Shown one piece after another: positions 20,441 through 31,639 of a DNA stretch of 64,000 nucleotides (the first letter of the stretch is position 1; every line of letters begins with the position of its first letter). The notes under the pieces were generated by a model. It did no database searches. It had not been told where the DNA came from and saw only the letters and a list, made by a program, of their open reading frames with translations. Origin of the DNA: Megaleporinus macrocephalus (Eukaryota > Chordata > Actinopteri > Characiformes > Anostomidae); assembly GCA_021613375.1 (NCBI GenBank), contig CM038716.1, positions 6,694,394 to 6,758,393 on the forward strand, given 5' to 3'. A program made the position numbers and the translations under genes.

Positions 20441-22094
20441 AGTAATATACTTCGCTACAATCATGTTTATTTAATGTAGGAACAGTCCTGTATTTTACTT
20501 GGTGGTAGTCCTGGTTTAAATTTCTCTGCTAATTAACTAATTAATGAACTAAAGATAAACTAACAAACTAAAAAGAAATATCTTGAACACCTGATGTAAA
20601 TTCTTCCGTAACGATGTCTGTTGATGTCTTGAAGAGATCTTTGATGACACTGACTTTAGTTGTTAATATATACGGTATATTACAAAGAACAGAACAGCGT
20701 TAAACAGATACATTGTCCTAGTATATCTGGAGAGAGCTCTGCCAATCTAAGCTTCTCTGACTCCTATGTAGAAGTCCGTTGGTTAAGTACACCAGCAGTT
20801 TTTTTCCGGTCAAAACTTATATATGACGTGTGTCCTTCTCAACGAGACATATATGATGTAACATATGGAACAATTATAGCTATAGTCAGTGGGACACTGA
20901 AAAGGCCGTTCTCATGTTTTGTGCTAAGGTCCCTGGATTATATATCACAGTTGCTGTCAAACATATGTATGGGAAAATGTACTTTTCCTAAAAAAGTAGT
21001 AAATAAAGATAAAGAAGCAATTAACCTCACTTCCTGTGATCTCTTCCATATTTTTCTGCAAAGACATGTTCCCACAGCATATAAGACAGAAAATACCCTA
21101 CACACCTTCTACATTGAAAATTTAAGGTGTAATGTGAATTCAAATAACCAGCCAACTTCAGTTTCACCATGAAAGGCCAAAGCAATAGACATAAATTAGT
21201 TTACAGTGACTCCTTTAGTGAAGACCTCTGGCATATATTGGCATTTACCATTTTCAATTTCTAATAACTTACAGAATCTTAATGGTTACAGCGACGCTGC
21301 ACATTCACTGTTAATAGTGTTTCTAGAGGTTGGTGGATTGCTTTGGCAGTTACTAATTATATTGCTAATCAGTTTAACATGTAAGGCCTTTAGTTCAGCT
21401 TGTGAGATCCTAACCAGTAGGAGAGCTTGTTTAGCCATATCTTTCCAGATACCACAGAGAAAACAGTAAAATAGAATATTACAACAAAACTATCATACAA
21501 ACATGATTCTATTGAAGCAAGATAAACTTCACATTGTAGACAGGAGTTTGAAGAAATCCTTAGGTATTCTCTGAAGTTCCTCACCAGCAAGTTTGCATAG
21601 TTAACCATAGAATTTCTTGATCTTTTCAGTTTACCATATGAACGTTTGTTTACTCACTTTCTTTTACTGCAGACGTATGTGATACTCCTATCTGCTCAAA
21701 GGCGTATACTGAAGTGTATAAAAGCCCAAATAATAAGAAACAATATCTTCTCCCATCAGAGTGTCTTTTAAAACTGGGTGTTTGTACTGTGCACACCACT
21801 TGACCTTTAGACAGCCAGAGTATTTACTTTTACTCAGAGACTATTTGTCAAAATGTGACAGGGGTGGGCGGCTGGGGGGTTGTTTATAGTAAATCTAAGC
21901 TTCTACAAAAAAGAACGGGATTTTTCGTCTTCCTGTAACTGGGGACGCTCTGTGGAATGAAATATGTTCAGACTGGATTGTGTTGGGACCGAGATGTTGG
22001 GAATGGATTATGCTCAGACTGGCTTAGAACCAATTGACCCTTTGCTAAGCTAACAGTAGCCTCCTACTAAATGCAATATATCATACTGGAGTAG
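20441..22094. other. Spacer with unassigned open frames
   Basis: A plus-strand frame of 170 codons (20660-21172) and shorter ones (21206-21469; minus 21390-21608) are open, but I recognise no domain, splice structure or repeat family. AT-rich sequence can give such frames by chance. Treated as non-coding. Confidence 0.4.
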
Positions 22095-23130
22095 ACAGAT
22101 AGGTCTCCTGTGATCTCCTTGCAATACAGTGTCCATTATGCTCTGTGGTCTTCTGTAATACTCTCTGATGTCCTAGAATAGGCTATGATGCTCAGTGGTG
22201 ACCTGCACAGTGGTGTCTTGTAGACCCTGGTGGTACTTTATGGTATAATGTGAGGCTTTATTGTGTGCTGTGATGCCCTACAATGTATTTTTATGCTGCC
22301 CTGTACTGCCCTGTGGTGTTCTGTGGTGCCCTGTAGGGCCCTGGGGTAGTTTATAGTACCATGGGATGCTTTCTGGTGTGCTGTGATGCCCTACAGTGTT
22401 TTATGCTGCCCTGGATTGACATGTACTGCCCTGTGGTGTTTTGGTGCCCTCTAGGGTCCTGTGGTGCTTTATGGTGTCCTGTGATGCTTTCTGGTGTGCT
22501 GTGATGCCGTGCAGTGTTTTATGCTGCCCTGTACTGCCCTGTCGTGTTCTGTAGGCCCCTGTGGTACTTTATGGTATCCTGTGATGCTTTCTGGTGTGCT
22601 GTGTTTTATGCTGCCCTGTACCTTCCTGTGGTGTTTTGGTGCCCTCTGGGGCCCTGTGGTGCTTTATGGTGTCCTGTGATGCCCCATGATGCTCTGTGGT
22701 GATGGTGTCCTGTGATGCCCTACAGTGTTTTATGGTGCCCTCGTGTGTCCTGTGATGGTATATGGTGCCCTGTGATGATCTATAGTGCCATGCTTGACTC
22801 TGTGGTACCTACTGAGACAGTATTGTATTTTTGGGATCCTTTGATATCTTATGATGCCCTATGGATCTCTGTGGTGCCCTTGTGTGTTCTGTGATGGCAT
22901 ATTGTGTTGTGTGGTGTCACATGATGCCCTACAGTGCCCTCTTTGACCCTGTGATATTCATAGTGTACCTATAGTGTGTAGTGTGTTTTCTTGGAGTCAT
23001 GTGGTGCCCTATGGATCTCTGCAGGGCCCTGTCATACCCTTGTGCCCTGTTGTGTTCTGCTGTGCTCTGTGGTGTACTGTCTTGCTCTGTGGAACACTGT
23101 AGTCCTCCTTGGTGCCCTATGGTGTACTTT
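22095..23130. repeat. Degenerate short tandem repeat, CTGTGGTGCCCTGTGATG type
   Basis: About 1 kb built of 9-11-base variants such as CTGTGGTGCC, CTGTGATGCC and TTTATGGTGTC. Longer blocks, for example GCCCTACAGTGTTTTATGCTG, are repeated several times. It lies just beyond the 3' end of cbx4. Confidence 0.88.
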
Positions 23131-23276
23131 GATTCCCTTGTCAAGTCATATCCCTTAATATCAAATAGGTTTTAATAAAAACACACTTTTACAACTTTAT
23201 TCTATAACTTTGAGAATACAAGGTTATCTTCAAACATGAGTAACAAGGCTTCACAGTTCTGATAAAGCTTTTATTT

Positions 23277-24599
23277 CTATATGTATTCCTTAAATGTCAC
23301 CGTAAGACAGTTTGCTGTTACATCTGTGATTATGATGTTTCCAAAAAAAGGCATAAAGCTTGGAAATGGTACAGATCCTGGTTCTGTCTGAGGTTCCTCC
23401 TCTTTCTCAGAGTTCTCCTTTACTTGGCAGTCTCTGATCAAATTGCTTCCCTTTCTTGACTGTGAGCAGCTCAGATCCATGGGCTCATCCTGGAACTCAA
23501 GCCTTTGTCCGCTTGGTTGCTGGTGAACAATGAAGGGCATGCTACTCTGAGATTGACTTGGTCCTGAGTTTCCTGTAGTTTGGGTCTCACTGCTCCACAT
23601 ACTGTCTGGTTCTGAGGAGCATTGCTTGTGTGATTCTTGGGGACTTTGGTCTGAAGGTGGAAGGATGACCTTTTCTGATGGCTTTATGGCCAGACCTGAC
23701 TTGGTGGTCAACTGCAATGGTTCATCATCAGGCATCAGCATCTTTGATTGGTCTATCTCAGCAGATGCTGACCTGGGGGACCTTGCTCCATGGGGACTCC
23801 CTTGGTCTGAATGGGGAAGGATGCCCTTTTCTGAAGGCTTTGCAGTCAGACTGGACTTGGTCATCAGCTGCAATGGGTCATTATCAGATGTCACCTCCTC
23901 AGCAGACACTGAGCTTGACATAATGGTGTCATTCACGACAGGGTGGACCAGTCTGTTTATGAATTCACTTGAAGGAGTCTCATCTTTGGTGTCCTTTTCC
24001 CAACTGCTCCTAAGACTGTGTTTCTTAGGGTGCTTTAGATGTTCTGCAATGCCGGACTCATCCTCCAGCAGCTGCTCCACCCCTACATCTGCTTCCCTGT
24101 TTATAATCTTGGGAGCCTGGGTACCATTTTCCATGTACTTGCTCATCACGATGACGATTCGTCCATTGATATTCTTGTTCTTCACAATCTTCAGCTTGCT
24201 GGTGATTCCACTGGCAGGAGCCTCCTTAGCAATGGGACTGGAACCACAGTTTGACTTACCATCACCTCTCAGGTTACCTGGAAGCCTCTTAAGCTCTATG
24301 GTAATGTCCTTTACTTTTGCTGAGGCATCCTGATCCCATTTCTGCTGAAGATCCTCAGGAATGTTTGGTCCTTCTTTAGCCACCTCAGTCTTGTTTTGGG
24401 TATTACGCTGGTGGTTTTGGCTGATCAGCTGCTTCTTTTTCCCTCTAGCTCGAAGGCCTCTCATGCTGTCCTTGCAGATGCGCCGGTACAGTTGGCGCTT
24501 TTTGCTGTTCTGCTGTATCTGCACGGCTGTTTTGAGACAGCTGCTTTTGTCCTCCTTCAAACCTGAGAAGGTGCGGGATCTCAGAGCAAATGATGGGGT
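23277..24599 (-). CDS. cbx4: cbx4 exon 5: long C-terminal exon with SIM and Pc box
   Basis: 1323 nt from acceptor ttgtgtgtcag to stop TAG at 23277-23279. Starts [14 protein letters not shown] (human CBX4 has a similar join after the KRGPKPK motif). It holds the SUMO-interacting motif, the internal duplication, the CtBP-type motif and the Pc box. An AATAAA follows the stop within two bases (23270-23275), and another lies near 23197. Confidence 0.95.
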   Translation of the reverse strand, partial: TPSFALRSRTFSGLKEDKSSCLKTAVQIQQNSKKRQLYRRICKDSMRGLRARGKKKQLISQNHQRNTQNKTEVAKEGPNIPEDLQQKWDQDASAKVKDITIELKRLPGNLRGDGKSNCGSSPIAKEAPASGITSKLKIVKNKNINGRIVIVMSKYMENGTQAPKIINREADVGVEQLLEDESGIAEHLKHPKKHSLRSSWEKDTKDETPSSEFINRLVHPVVNDTIMSSSVSAEEVTSDNDPLQLMTKSSLTAKPSEKGILPHSDQGSPHGARSPRSASAEIDQSKMLMPDDEPLQLTTKSGLAIKPSEKVILPPSDQSPQESHKQCSSEPDSMWSSETQTTGNSGPSQSQSSMPFIVHQQPSGQRLEFQDEPMDLSCSQSRKGSNLIRDCQVKENSEKEEEPQTEPGSVPFPSFMPFFGNIIITDVTANCLTVTFKEYI

Positions 24600-27286
24600 C
24601 TGACACACAAAAACAAAATATCATAATCAAAATCATGAATCTGAATAAAACTTCAGAAAGCTGATGCATGTTCAAGCTTTGTCAGCTCACAGTGCCTCAT
24701 AACACAATTTAATTACGTATATATCAGTCCAGAATATACTATACACCACTATGCAAAAGCCTTAGGCACCTAGGCTGATTGTTTAAAAGTCTTTATCTGA
24801 TCAATAAGTGTATTTTCACCAGTAAGAGCACCAGATCTGATGAGAACAGATGTAAATAATCATACATACAATACAAAGTAACATGAATATCTTCTTGTGA
24901 GAGAAGTAGATCATATCTTGAGCTCGAGTTTGAAGAACAAAGTGTAGTTCCAGATTTCTCCTGGACGCCCCAGACATTGTATGAATGTATTCAGTTCCTT
25001 CAGCAGCAATCTTGATTTAGCTTAGTGAAGTACTGAGCAGTCAAAGCAGGTATTAGATGAGAACTGTAAATAATACTGGGTGGTCTGCATTTTGAGCACT
25101 CTTTGCATGGTGCTGCCGTAATCGTATATGTGAGTTAATGTGGTGTTATTCTGATGGAAAATGTGCGTTGATCTTGGTTTTGCTTGGATGCACATTTAGT
25201 ATTGTCTTAAGAAGTTTAGGAGCCAGCCAACTAGCCTTTTAGCCAGGACCAGTACTAAGATGCTACCCTTATGGCAGAGTAAAGGCTAGCAGACCTTCCT
25301 TTGACACTTTCTGACATCTTTTCCAACTGTTGCTCAGCGTCATTAGATGGCTCAGTGCTCTCATAGGAGATGCTAACTGGTAATTCTAGTTCTTCTAGTA
25401 ATTCTCTAACATCTCTAGTTCTTCTAGCAATTTTCCAGCATCCCTAGTTCTTCTAGTAATTCTCCAACATCTCTAGTTCTTCTAGAAATTCTGAAACATC
25501 TCCAGTTCTTCTAGTCATTTTCCAACATCTCTAGTTCCTCTAGTCATTTTCCAACATCTCTAGTTCTTCTAGTAATTCACCAACATCCCCAGTTCTCCTA
25601 TTAATTCTACAACATCTATAGTTTATCTAGCAATTCTCCAACATCTATAGTCCTTTTTTCAGTAGTTCTCCAACATCTCTAGTTCTTCTAGTAATTCTCA
25701 AACATCCCCAGTTCTCCTATTAATTCTACAACATCTATAGTTTATCTAGCAATTCTCCAACATCTATAGTTCTTCTAGTAATTCTCCAACATCTATAGTT
25801 TATCTAGCAATTCTCCAACATGCATAGTCCTTTTTTCAGTAGTTCTCCAACATCTCTAGTTCTTTTAGTAATTCTCAAACATCCCCAGTTCTCCTATTAA
25901 TTCTACAACATCTATAGTTTATCTAGCAATTCTCCAACAGCTATAGTTCTTCTAGTAATTCTCCAACATCTGTAGTTCTTCTAGTAATTTTCCAACATCT
26001 ATAGTTATTCTAGTAATTCTCCAACACCTCTAGTTCTTCTAGTAATTCTCCAACATTGGCTAGCATGATGGGGGGATCACTGTGCCCACTCAGAGAGAGA
26101 CTGAACTCATAATTTCCTGCTTTATCTGCTTCAACTGCAAAGACCTGGAGCGGAAGGCAGATTTTCTCACCTGCTCAAGAAGATGTTTAGGTCTTGGGCC
26201 CCGTTTGTGATAACCCACCATCTGCTCCTCATGCTCCCTGCAAAAAGAGAAAAATGTTGCACAAATTTCTTTCAGTCTTCTTTAATCAGTACTCTAGAGC
26301 CGTCTAACATTAAATGCCCTTGTTAAGTATTGCTATTATTGCTCCTTTTAGGTATTCAGCTGGCTGGAGCCTTTCTGTGGGTTATATATTATATACAGGG
26401 AGAGCTGTTTATGAAGAGTCAGGTCATGTAGGTGATGTTAGGCTACATTTTAGAAATCAAAATGTATAATATACGTGAGGGAGAGGTCAGTGAAGTTAAG
26501 TTACAGTGTATTAAAATGAATGCTAAACCTAAAGCTTCCACTTTGGTCACGTCACCTGTTTTGGAAGGTGACCAGCAGGTGCGGGTCCAAGATGTTTTCC
26601 TCAGGTTCCCATGTGTTGTACCTGTAAAGAGTAAGGCCTTGTTCATATCTGGTGTTAACATACCTTGTCCACTCATCACATGCCACAACATCAGCTAGCT
26701 GTAGAGTTAGCATTAGCATTTTCTTTGGCAAGTCTTTAAATGTTCTTCAATTCTTACCAACGATCTGTGACTCAAGACGCCACTGTAAACGTCCTGCTAT
26801 TTATTAACAGTCCCATTCAAACATTATTTTTAGATTCTGTTTGTGACCCTGAGCTGTGTTTTGTCTGAATAAGTACTCAGACAGTGTCAAGCTGTAACTC
26901 TAAGAAGATGAGTCATGAGTTTAATCATTTTGTACCTCAGAAGAAACGTAAGCAGCGCTAACTTCTGTAGCAGCAGTAGCTTCCTCCACTAAGAATTCAT
27001 CTGCGGCTTCAGGCGAATCATGGGATAGCCTAGTGTGCTGTGGTCGCATACTTAAAAATAGCTCTCGATTTGGGAGGTCGTCCGGGTAACGTTCATGTAC
27101 TGCTCTATAAACACTGAGTATTCGGACACACTAGCTGAGCTTGAATATTGAGTAATATACTGTAGAAGTAGGTGATTTCATAAGCTTTCCAAGTATACCT
27201 GGTATACCAGGGACTTAACCCCGCCCACTGCCGTGGGTGATGCTGATTTGCCGGTGATGCTTTGCTGCTCCCAGATTAGGAATAGC

Positions 27287-27375
<89 letters not shown>

Positions 27376-29619
27376 TTCCTATCTTGGTAATTTCATACCT
27401 GTACAGTTCTATGTATATATTCACAATTCTGTTCATATTGGACTATTTATATCTGTAGTTATTGCTTACACTGTTACAACTTGTTCAACATGTGCTGCTC
27501 TGAGCAATCTTTGCATTTCACTCCTTACTGTATATATGTATACTAATTTATATTCTATTTTATATACCACCCACTTATCTCACATTCTGTCTACACCTAC
27601 ATTCTATATATATATATTTATATACCACCACATGTACAATAACCTCTAATTGTTAGTCATTTCTGTTTTGCACTTTATGTAAATAATAATGTGTAAACTT
27701 CTGGTTGGATGCTAACTGCATTTCACTCTGCACAATGACAATAAAGTTGAATCTAATCTAATCTAATCTAATTAAGACACTCACTTGGGTGACCAGCCTC
27801 TCCACTTCACCAGATACTCAAACCTCCCCTGTGGAGACAAATGAACATAAGAACACTGGATGAACCCACAGTGGTAAAGTTAGCATATGGTTCAGGATAC
27901 AATACAATGACAAAATAACACTCCCGCAACTGAAACTATAATGATGTTGTGATCCACAATGAAATCTGTCAGTGTTAGGTCCGATTTAGAGGACAAGAAA
28001 GACACTAATAAGTGTATACATGGTACACACTAGTGCTACACACATACAGAAATCAGTGAAGTTATGATATCAGTCATAGTATGTTTAATTAGCTTATTTG
28101 CATATCTACAATAGAGCAATATAGATTACAAGAGTAATGTAGCTGACAGAAGATAAATGCTTTGGTACTCATATCTGAATATTGTTTTATTGCTGTATCT
28201 CAAGCATCTTTTCTGGTTTTAAGCTCTTGCGTATGCTCCACTAATAAGAAATGAGACGCTTTACTGCCTTGCAGAACTTGTGGGTACACATTAAGACCAC
28301 AGGACAGCAAATAACTCAACATTTAATCTGCAGGTCCTCCTGGACAGTCCAGGAAAGAGCAAAAATAAGGACCATCAGGGACTGGATAAGGTTAAAAGCC
28401 ACTGTTTTAAAGCTCTTCTAGTTTCTTATTGGCCACTTTGAATGAAAGCTTGTGCACGCTCTGAGTAGGGCAAGTGAAAAATAGATTGTTTAAAACTTCG
28501 AATGCATCAGTGTTTTGTCTGCCTACCTGTAACCTATAATAATAAAAAGAACCACATTTGAAGTAAATATGAATTACGGCAACTTTAGAAACAGCTGTCA
28601 CTATCTGTCCGTACCACTGGTCACCTTTCAGAGTGATCTGTATGACGAGGTCTTCCTAAGTTCTGATCAGTTTCATCATCTTGACAGCTACACAGTTTCA
28701 AGAGACCTGTGAGGACGCACTGTGAGGACAATATGGTCCCATTGGAAAATCTATTGTGGACTTCCACAAGGTTTAATTTTTGAGTCTTTGTTTTTGTTCT
28801 TGTTTCTTTTCCTCTAGGTTAATTCTAAGTAATGTCATTGGGAAAATGAGTTCAATCTTCTTTGCTACACGGTTTCAAGAGACCCTTGAGGATGCACCTT
28901 AAGGACAATATGGTTCCACTGGAAAATCTATAGTGGAGTCCCACTAGATTTAATTTTGGGGTCTTTGTTTTTGTCCTTGTTTCTTTTCCTCTAGGTTAAT
29001 TCTAAGTAATGTCATTGGGAAAATGAGCTTGGTCTTCTTTGCTACACGGTTTCAAGAGACCTCTGAGGATGCACTCTGAGGACAATATGGTCCCACTGGA
29101 AAAACCTAGTCCCACTAGGTTTAATTTTGGGGCCTTTGTTTTTGTCCTCGATTAATTTTTCTCCAGGTTAATTCTAAGTAATGTAATTGGGGAAATGAGA
29201 TCAGTCCTCTTAACAAAACAGTTTCAAGAGACCTTTGTGGAGAGAAGCTCTTTAATGTTCTACACACGTTTCTCTCTGAATGTCACTGAATCTTCTGAAC
29301 ACCCTAGTTGCTATGCATACACAAAAGCAGGCAACTGAGAACTACTGGCTTGATAATAACAACACTGTTAGAATGTCCCCACACACTAAGGTGTTACCAA
29401 AATAGTGGAACTGCAGTGGAAGTTATTTGAAGTTGTCATGTCATCTGATCTAGTTATTGCCTGTCTGGTTATTGCATGTTATTGCATTGTCATGAATCAT
29501 CAAACACTTTAAAACACAGCAAAGGAAAGGTTAAAAAACATCTCCCAAACCTTCCGAATCCGTTTCTTTTCGATGCTCTCCACAGCAAACACATGCTCTC
29601 CTGTGGCCGACAGCTCCAT
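23277..29619 (-). CDS. cbx4: Chromobox protein 4 (Polycomb CBX4/Pc2), 5 exons
   Basis: Nuclear Polycomb repressive complex 1 subunit that reads H3K27me3; in mammals also a SUMO E3 ligase. Exons (minus): 29551-29619, 27785-27828, 26556-26621, 26171-26237, 23277-24599. All have GT-AG borders and join in frame to 522 residues (human about 560). The chromodomain (about 9-62) carries the methyl-lysine cage F11, W32, W35. An AT-hook-like KRGPRPK sits at 71-77. A CBX4-specific block [19 protein letters not shown] (about 220-237) includes the SUMO-interacting core [13 protein letters not shown] (323-330) and EPLQLTTK (375-382) lie in an internal duplication. PMDLS (455-459) is a CtBP-type motif. The C-terminal Pc box [19 protein letters not shown] is characteristic of CBX4, which excludes CBX2, 6, 7 and 8. 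No broken frames, so presumably functional. Confidence 0.94.
24751..25075. mobile_element. Tc1-type MITE copy in cbx4 intron 4
   Basis: Begins CTATGCAAAAGCCTTAGGCA and carries the family blocks CACCAGATCTGATGAGAACA, TCTCCTGGACGCCCCAGACA and CTCAGTAC-type sequence. Other copies are at 39735-40175 (opposite orientation), 41707-41973, 52031-52520, 52531-52690 and 60505-60760. Confidence 0.75.
25375..26055. repeat. 29-bp minisatellite in cbx4 intron 4
   Basis: The unit is about ATCTCTAGTTCTTCTAGTAA plus TTCTCCAAC, ~23 copies. A higher-order block containing TATAGTTTATCTAGCAATTC and CCTTTTTTCAGTAG recurs three times. It lies about 120 bp downstream of exon 4 in transcript order. Confidence 0.93.
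26171..26237 (-). CDS. cbx4: cbx4 exon 4
   Basis: 67 nt, acceptor tttttgcag, donor gtgaga. Encodes [20 protein letters not shown] then EQ, including the AT-hook-like motif. Confidence 0.93.
26556..26621 (-). CDS. cbx4: cbx4 exon 3
   Basis: 66 nt, acceptor ctttacag, donor gtgacg. Encodes [19 protein letters not shown] then QN, the C-terminal helix region of the chromodomain. Confidence 0.95.
27289..27375. repeat. (TA)n microsatellite in cbx4 intron 2
   Basis: About 85 bp of uninterrupted TA dinucleotides. Confidence 0.97.
27500..27778 (+). mobile_element. LINE 3' tail, Rex-type
   Basis: Ends with GCACAATGACAATAAAGTTG followed by AATC and a TCTAA pentamer repeat. A GACAATAAAGTTGA-like end with a short tandem tail is typical of fish Rex-family LINE 3' ends. 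It lies only a few bases from exon 2 of cbx4, in the opposite orientation. Confidence 0.5.
27785..27828 (-). CDS. cbx4: cbx4 exon 2
   Basis: 44 nt, acceptor tctccacag, donor gtgagt. Encodes [14 protein letters not shown] with cage residues W32 and W35. Confidence 0.95.
27829..28694. other. cbx4 intron 1, distal part: nothing seen
   Basis: No coding frame or repeat family recognised. A minus frame of 64 codons (28407-28601) has no features. Confidence 0.5.
28695..29250. repeat. ~177-bp tandem repeat, three copies plus a partial, LINE-derived
   Basis: Each unit holds GTTTCAAGAGACC, GAGGACAATATGGTCCCA, TTTAATTTTGGGGTCTTTG and TTCTAAGTAATGTCATTGGG. The unit resembles the reverse-transcriptase segment at 29990-30110, which encodes a [15 protein letters not shown] motif, so the repeat seems to be an amplified piece of LINE RT sequence. 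It lies in cbx4 intron 1. Confidence 0.7.
29551..29619 (-). CDS. cbx4: cbx4 exon 1
   Basis: ATG at 29617-29619; encodes [20 protein letters not shown] plus IRK, then donor gtttgg. The N-terminal MELSAxGExVFAVE is the start shared by CBX4/6/7/8. Confidence 0.95.
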
Positions 29620-29864
29620 CTTTCCACTGCTCACTTACTGTAGCTTCAGTATGAGTTAATGTGAACCATGTGCAGCTTCCGCAGGACACCTACAGGCAGA
29701 ACAACTCCATGCAAAGCAGCTTCCAGTGTAGCACCAGGAACCAAAGTGATTCCCACACCCACCATCCTCACTCCTTAGGCCAAGATTTATGGAAAAGAAA
29801 GAATCTGTTGATGCTTTTCTAGGTTTTAACTGTGATCTAAAGCTCATACCATCAGGGGCTCCAT

Positions 29865-30190
29865 CATGTTCAAGTCAGAACCCAAGGTACCTGTTCTAAA
29901 GCTGTATTCAAGTTTCTCAGAACTTCCCACCTCTGATGATGAAAACCCCAAAAAACCCAAACCAGTGCCCCAGTTAATAAACGCCTCTTGTGGAGTCCCA
30001 CAAAGTTTCATTTTAGGGCCATTGCTTTTCTCTTTGTTGCTTCTAAGTAATGTCACTGGAGACTTGAGGTCAATTTTCTTCTTTGCTACACTGTTGGTTC
30101 CATTGCTTGTAAAGGACCGAGACCAACCAATTGTATTTGGAAGATTGAAATATGACAGAATTGCACTGGGAGCCTGTATTATTTAGAACA
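29865..30190 (+). pseudogene. LINE reverse-transcriptase fragment
   Basis: The plus strand encodes [20 protein letters not shown], a diverged copy of the RT motif [16 protein letters not shown]. The catalytic YADD box is absent or destroyed. It lies just upstream of the cbx4 start codon, in the opposite orientation. Confidence 0.6.
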
Positions 30191-30469
30191 GATTGTAAAT
30201 TTCCTTTGTTATGTTCAAAAGCTTTAAATAATCTTAAAGCTGCTGAATGCCGGCCAGTTCCAGCATACAATCTCAAATCTGTGAGACTTTTACTGTTCTT
30301 TTTCTTCTAAACTGTGTAAGCTCAGTATATACTTTTAATCAATATTTTTTCTTTAATTAACCTTTTAATTATCATTATTTTTCAATGAATTAACATACTC
30401 CAGTGTGAAATGAATGAGTCTTTTGGTCTGATGTGTAAGCAGAAGTGTCTATACATATCTATACATATC

Positions 30470-30577
30470 TGCATATCTATCTATCTATCTGTATGTCTAT
30501 CTATCTGTCTATTTTTCTGTCTATGTATGTATCTGGTTATCTGTCTATGTATGTATCTGCTTATCTATGTTTGTCTG

Positions 30578-30662
<85 letters not shown>

Positions 30663-30693
30663 TTTTCTGTCTATGTATGTATCTGCTTATCTG

Positions 30694-30752
<59 letters not shown>

Positions 30753-30785
30753 GTTTTTCTGTCTATGTATGTATCTGCTTATCTG

Positions 30786-30850
<65 letters not shown>

Positions 30851-30874
30851 TTTTCTGTCTATGTATGTATCTGC

Positions 30875-30948
<74 letters not shown>

Positions 30949-30987
30949 GTTTTTCTGTCTATGTATGTATCTGCTTATCAATGTTTG

Positions 30988-31064
<77 letters not shown>

Positions 31065-31088
31065 TTTTCTGTCTATGTATGTATCTGC

Positions 31089-31130
<42 letters not shown>

Positions 31131-31169
31131 GTTTTTCTGTCTATGTATGTATCTGCTTATCAATGTTTG

Positions 31170-31232
<63 letters not shown>

Positions 31233-31269
31233 GTTTTTCTGTCTATGTATGTATCTGCTTATCTGTATG

Positions 31270-31328
<59 letters not shown>

Positions 31329-31375
31329 GTTTTTCTGTTTTTCTGTCTATGTATGTATCTGCTTATCTATGTTTG

Positions 31376-31448
<73 letters not shown>

Positions 31449-31483
31449 TTTTCTGTCTATGTATGTATCTGCTTATCTGTATG

Positions 31484-31548
<65 letters not shown>

Positions 31549-31625
31549 TTTTCTGTTTTTCTGTCTATGTATGTATCTGCTCATCTATGTTTGTCTATCT
31601 ATCTATCCATCCATCTATCCATCCT
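30470..31625. repeat. Compound (TCTA)n / GATA-type array
   Basis: About 1.15 kb of TCTA tetramers (GATA/TAGA on the other strand). It is punctuated roughly every 100-140 bp by TTTTTCTGTCTATGTATGTA followed by TCTGCTTATC. All three plus frames are open for 350-430 codons simply because the unit has no stop in that direction. It starts about 850 bp upstream of the cbx4 start codon. Confidence 0.97.
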
Positions 31626-31639
31626 TCCATACCATGACA

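Noticed and set aside
20660..21172. Plus-strand frame of 170 codons
   Set aside because: No recognised domain, no splice context, AT-rich composition. It could be chance; left unassigned.
23626..24333. Plus-strand frame of 235 codons
   Set aside because: It is antisense to the cbx4 terminal exon, which has clear family motifs on the minus strand.
23277..29619. CBX2, CBX7 or CBX8 identity
   Set aside because: The [14 protein letters not shown] block, PLQLTTK and the [19 protein letters not shown] end are specific to CBX4 among the paralogs I know.
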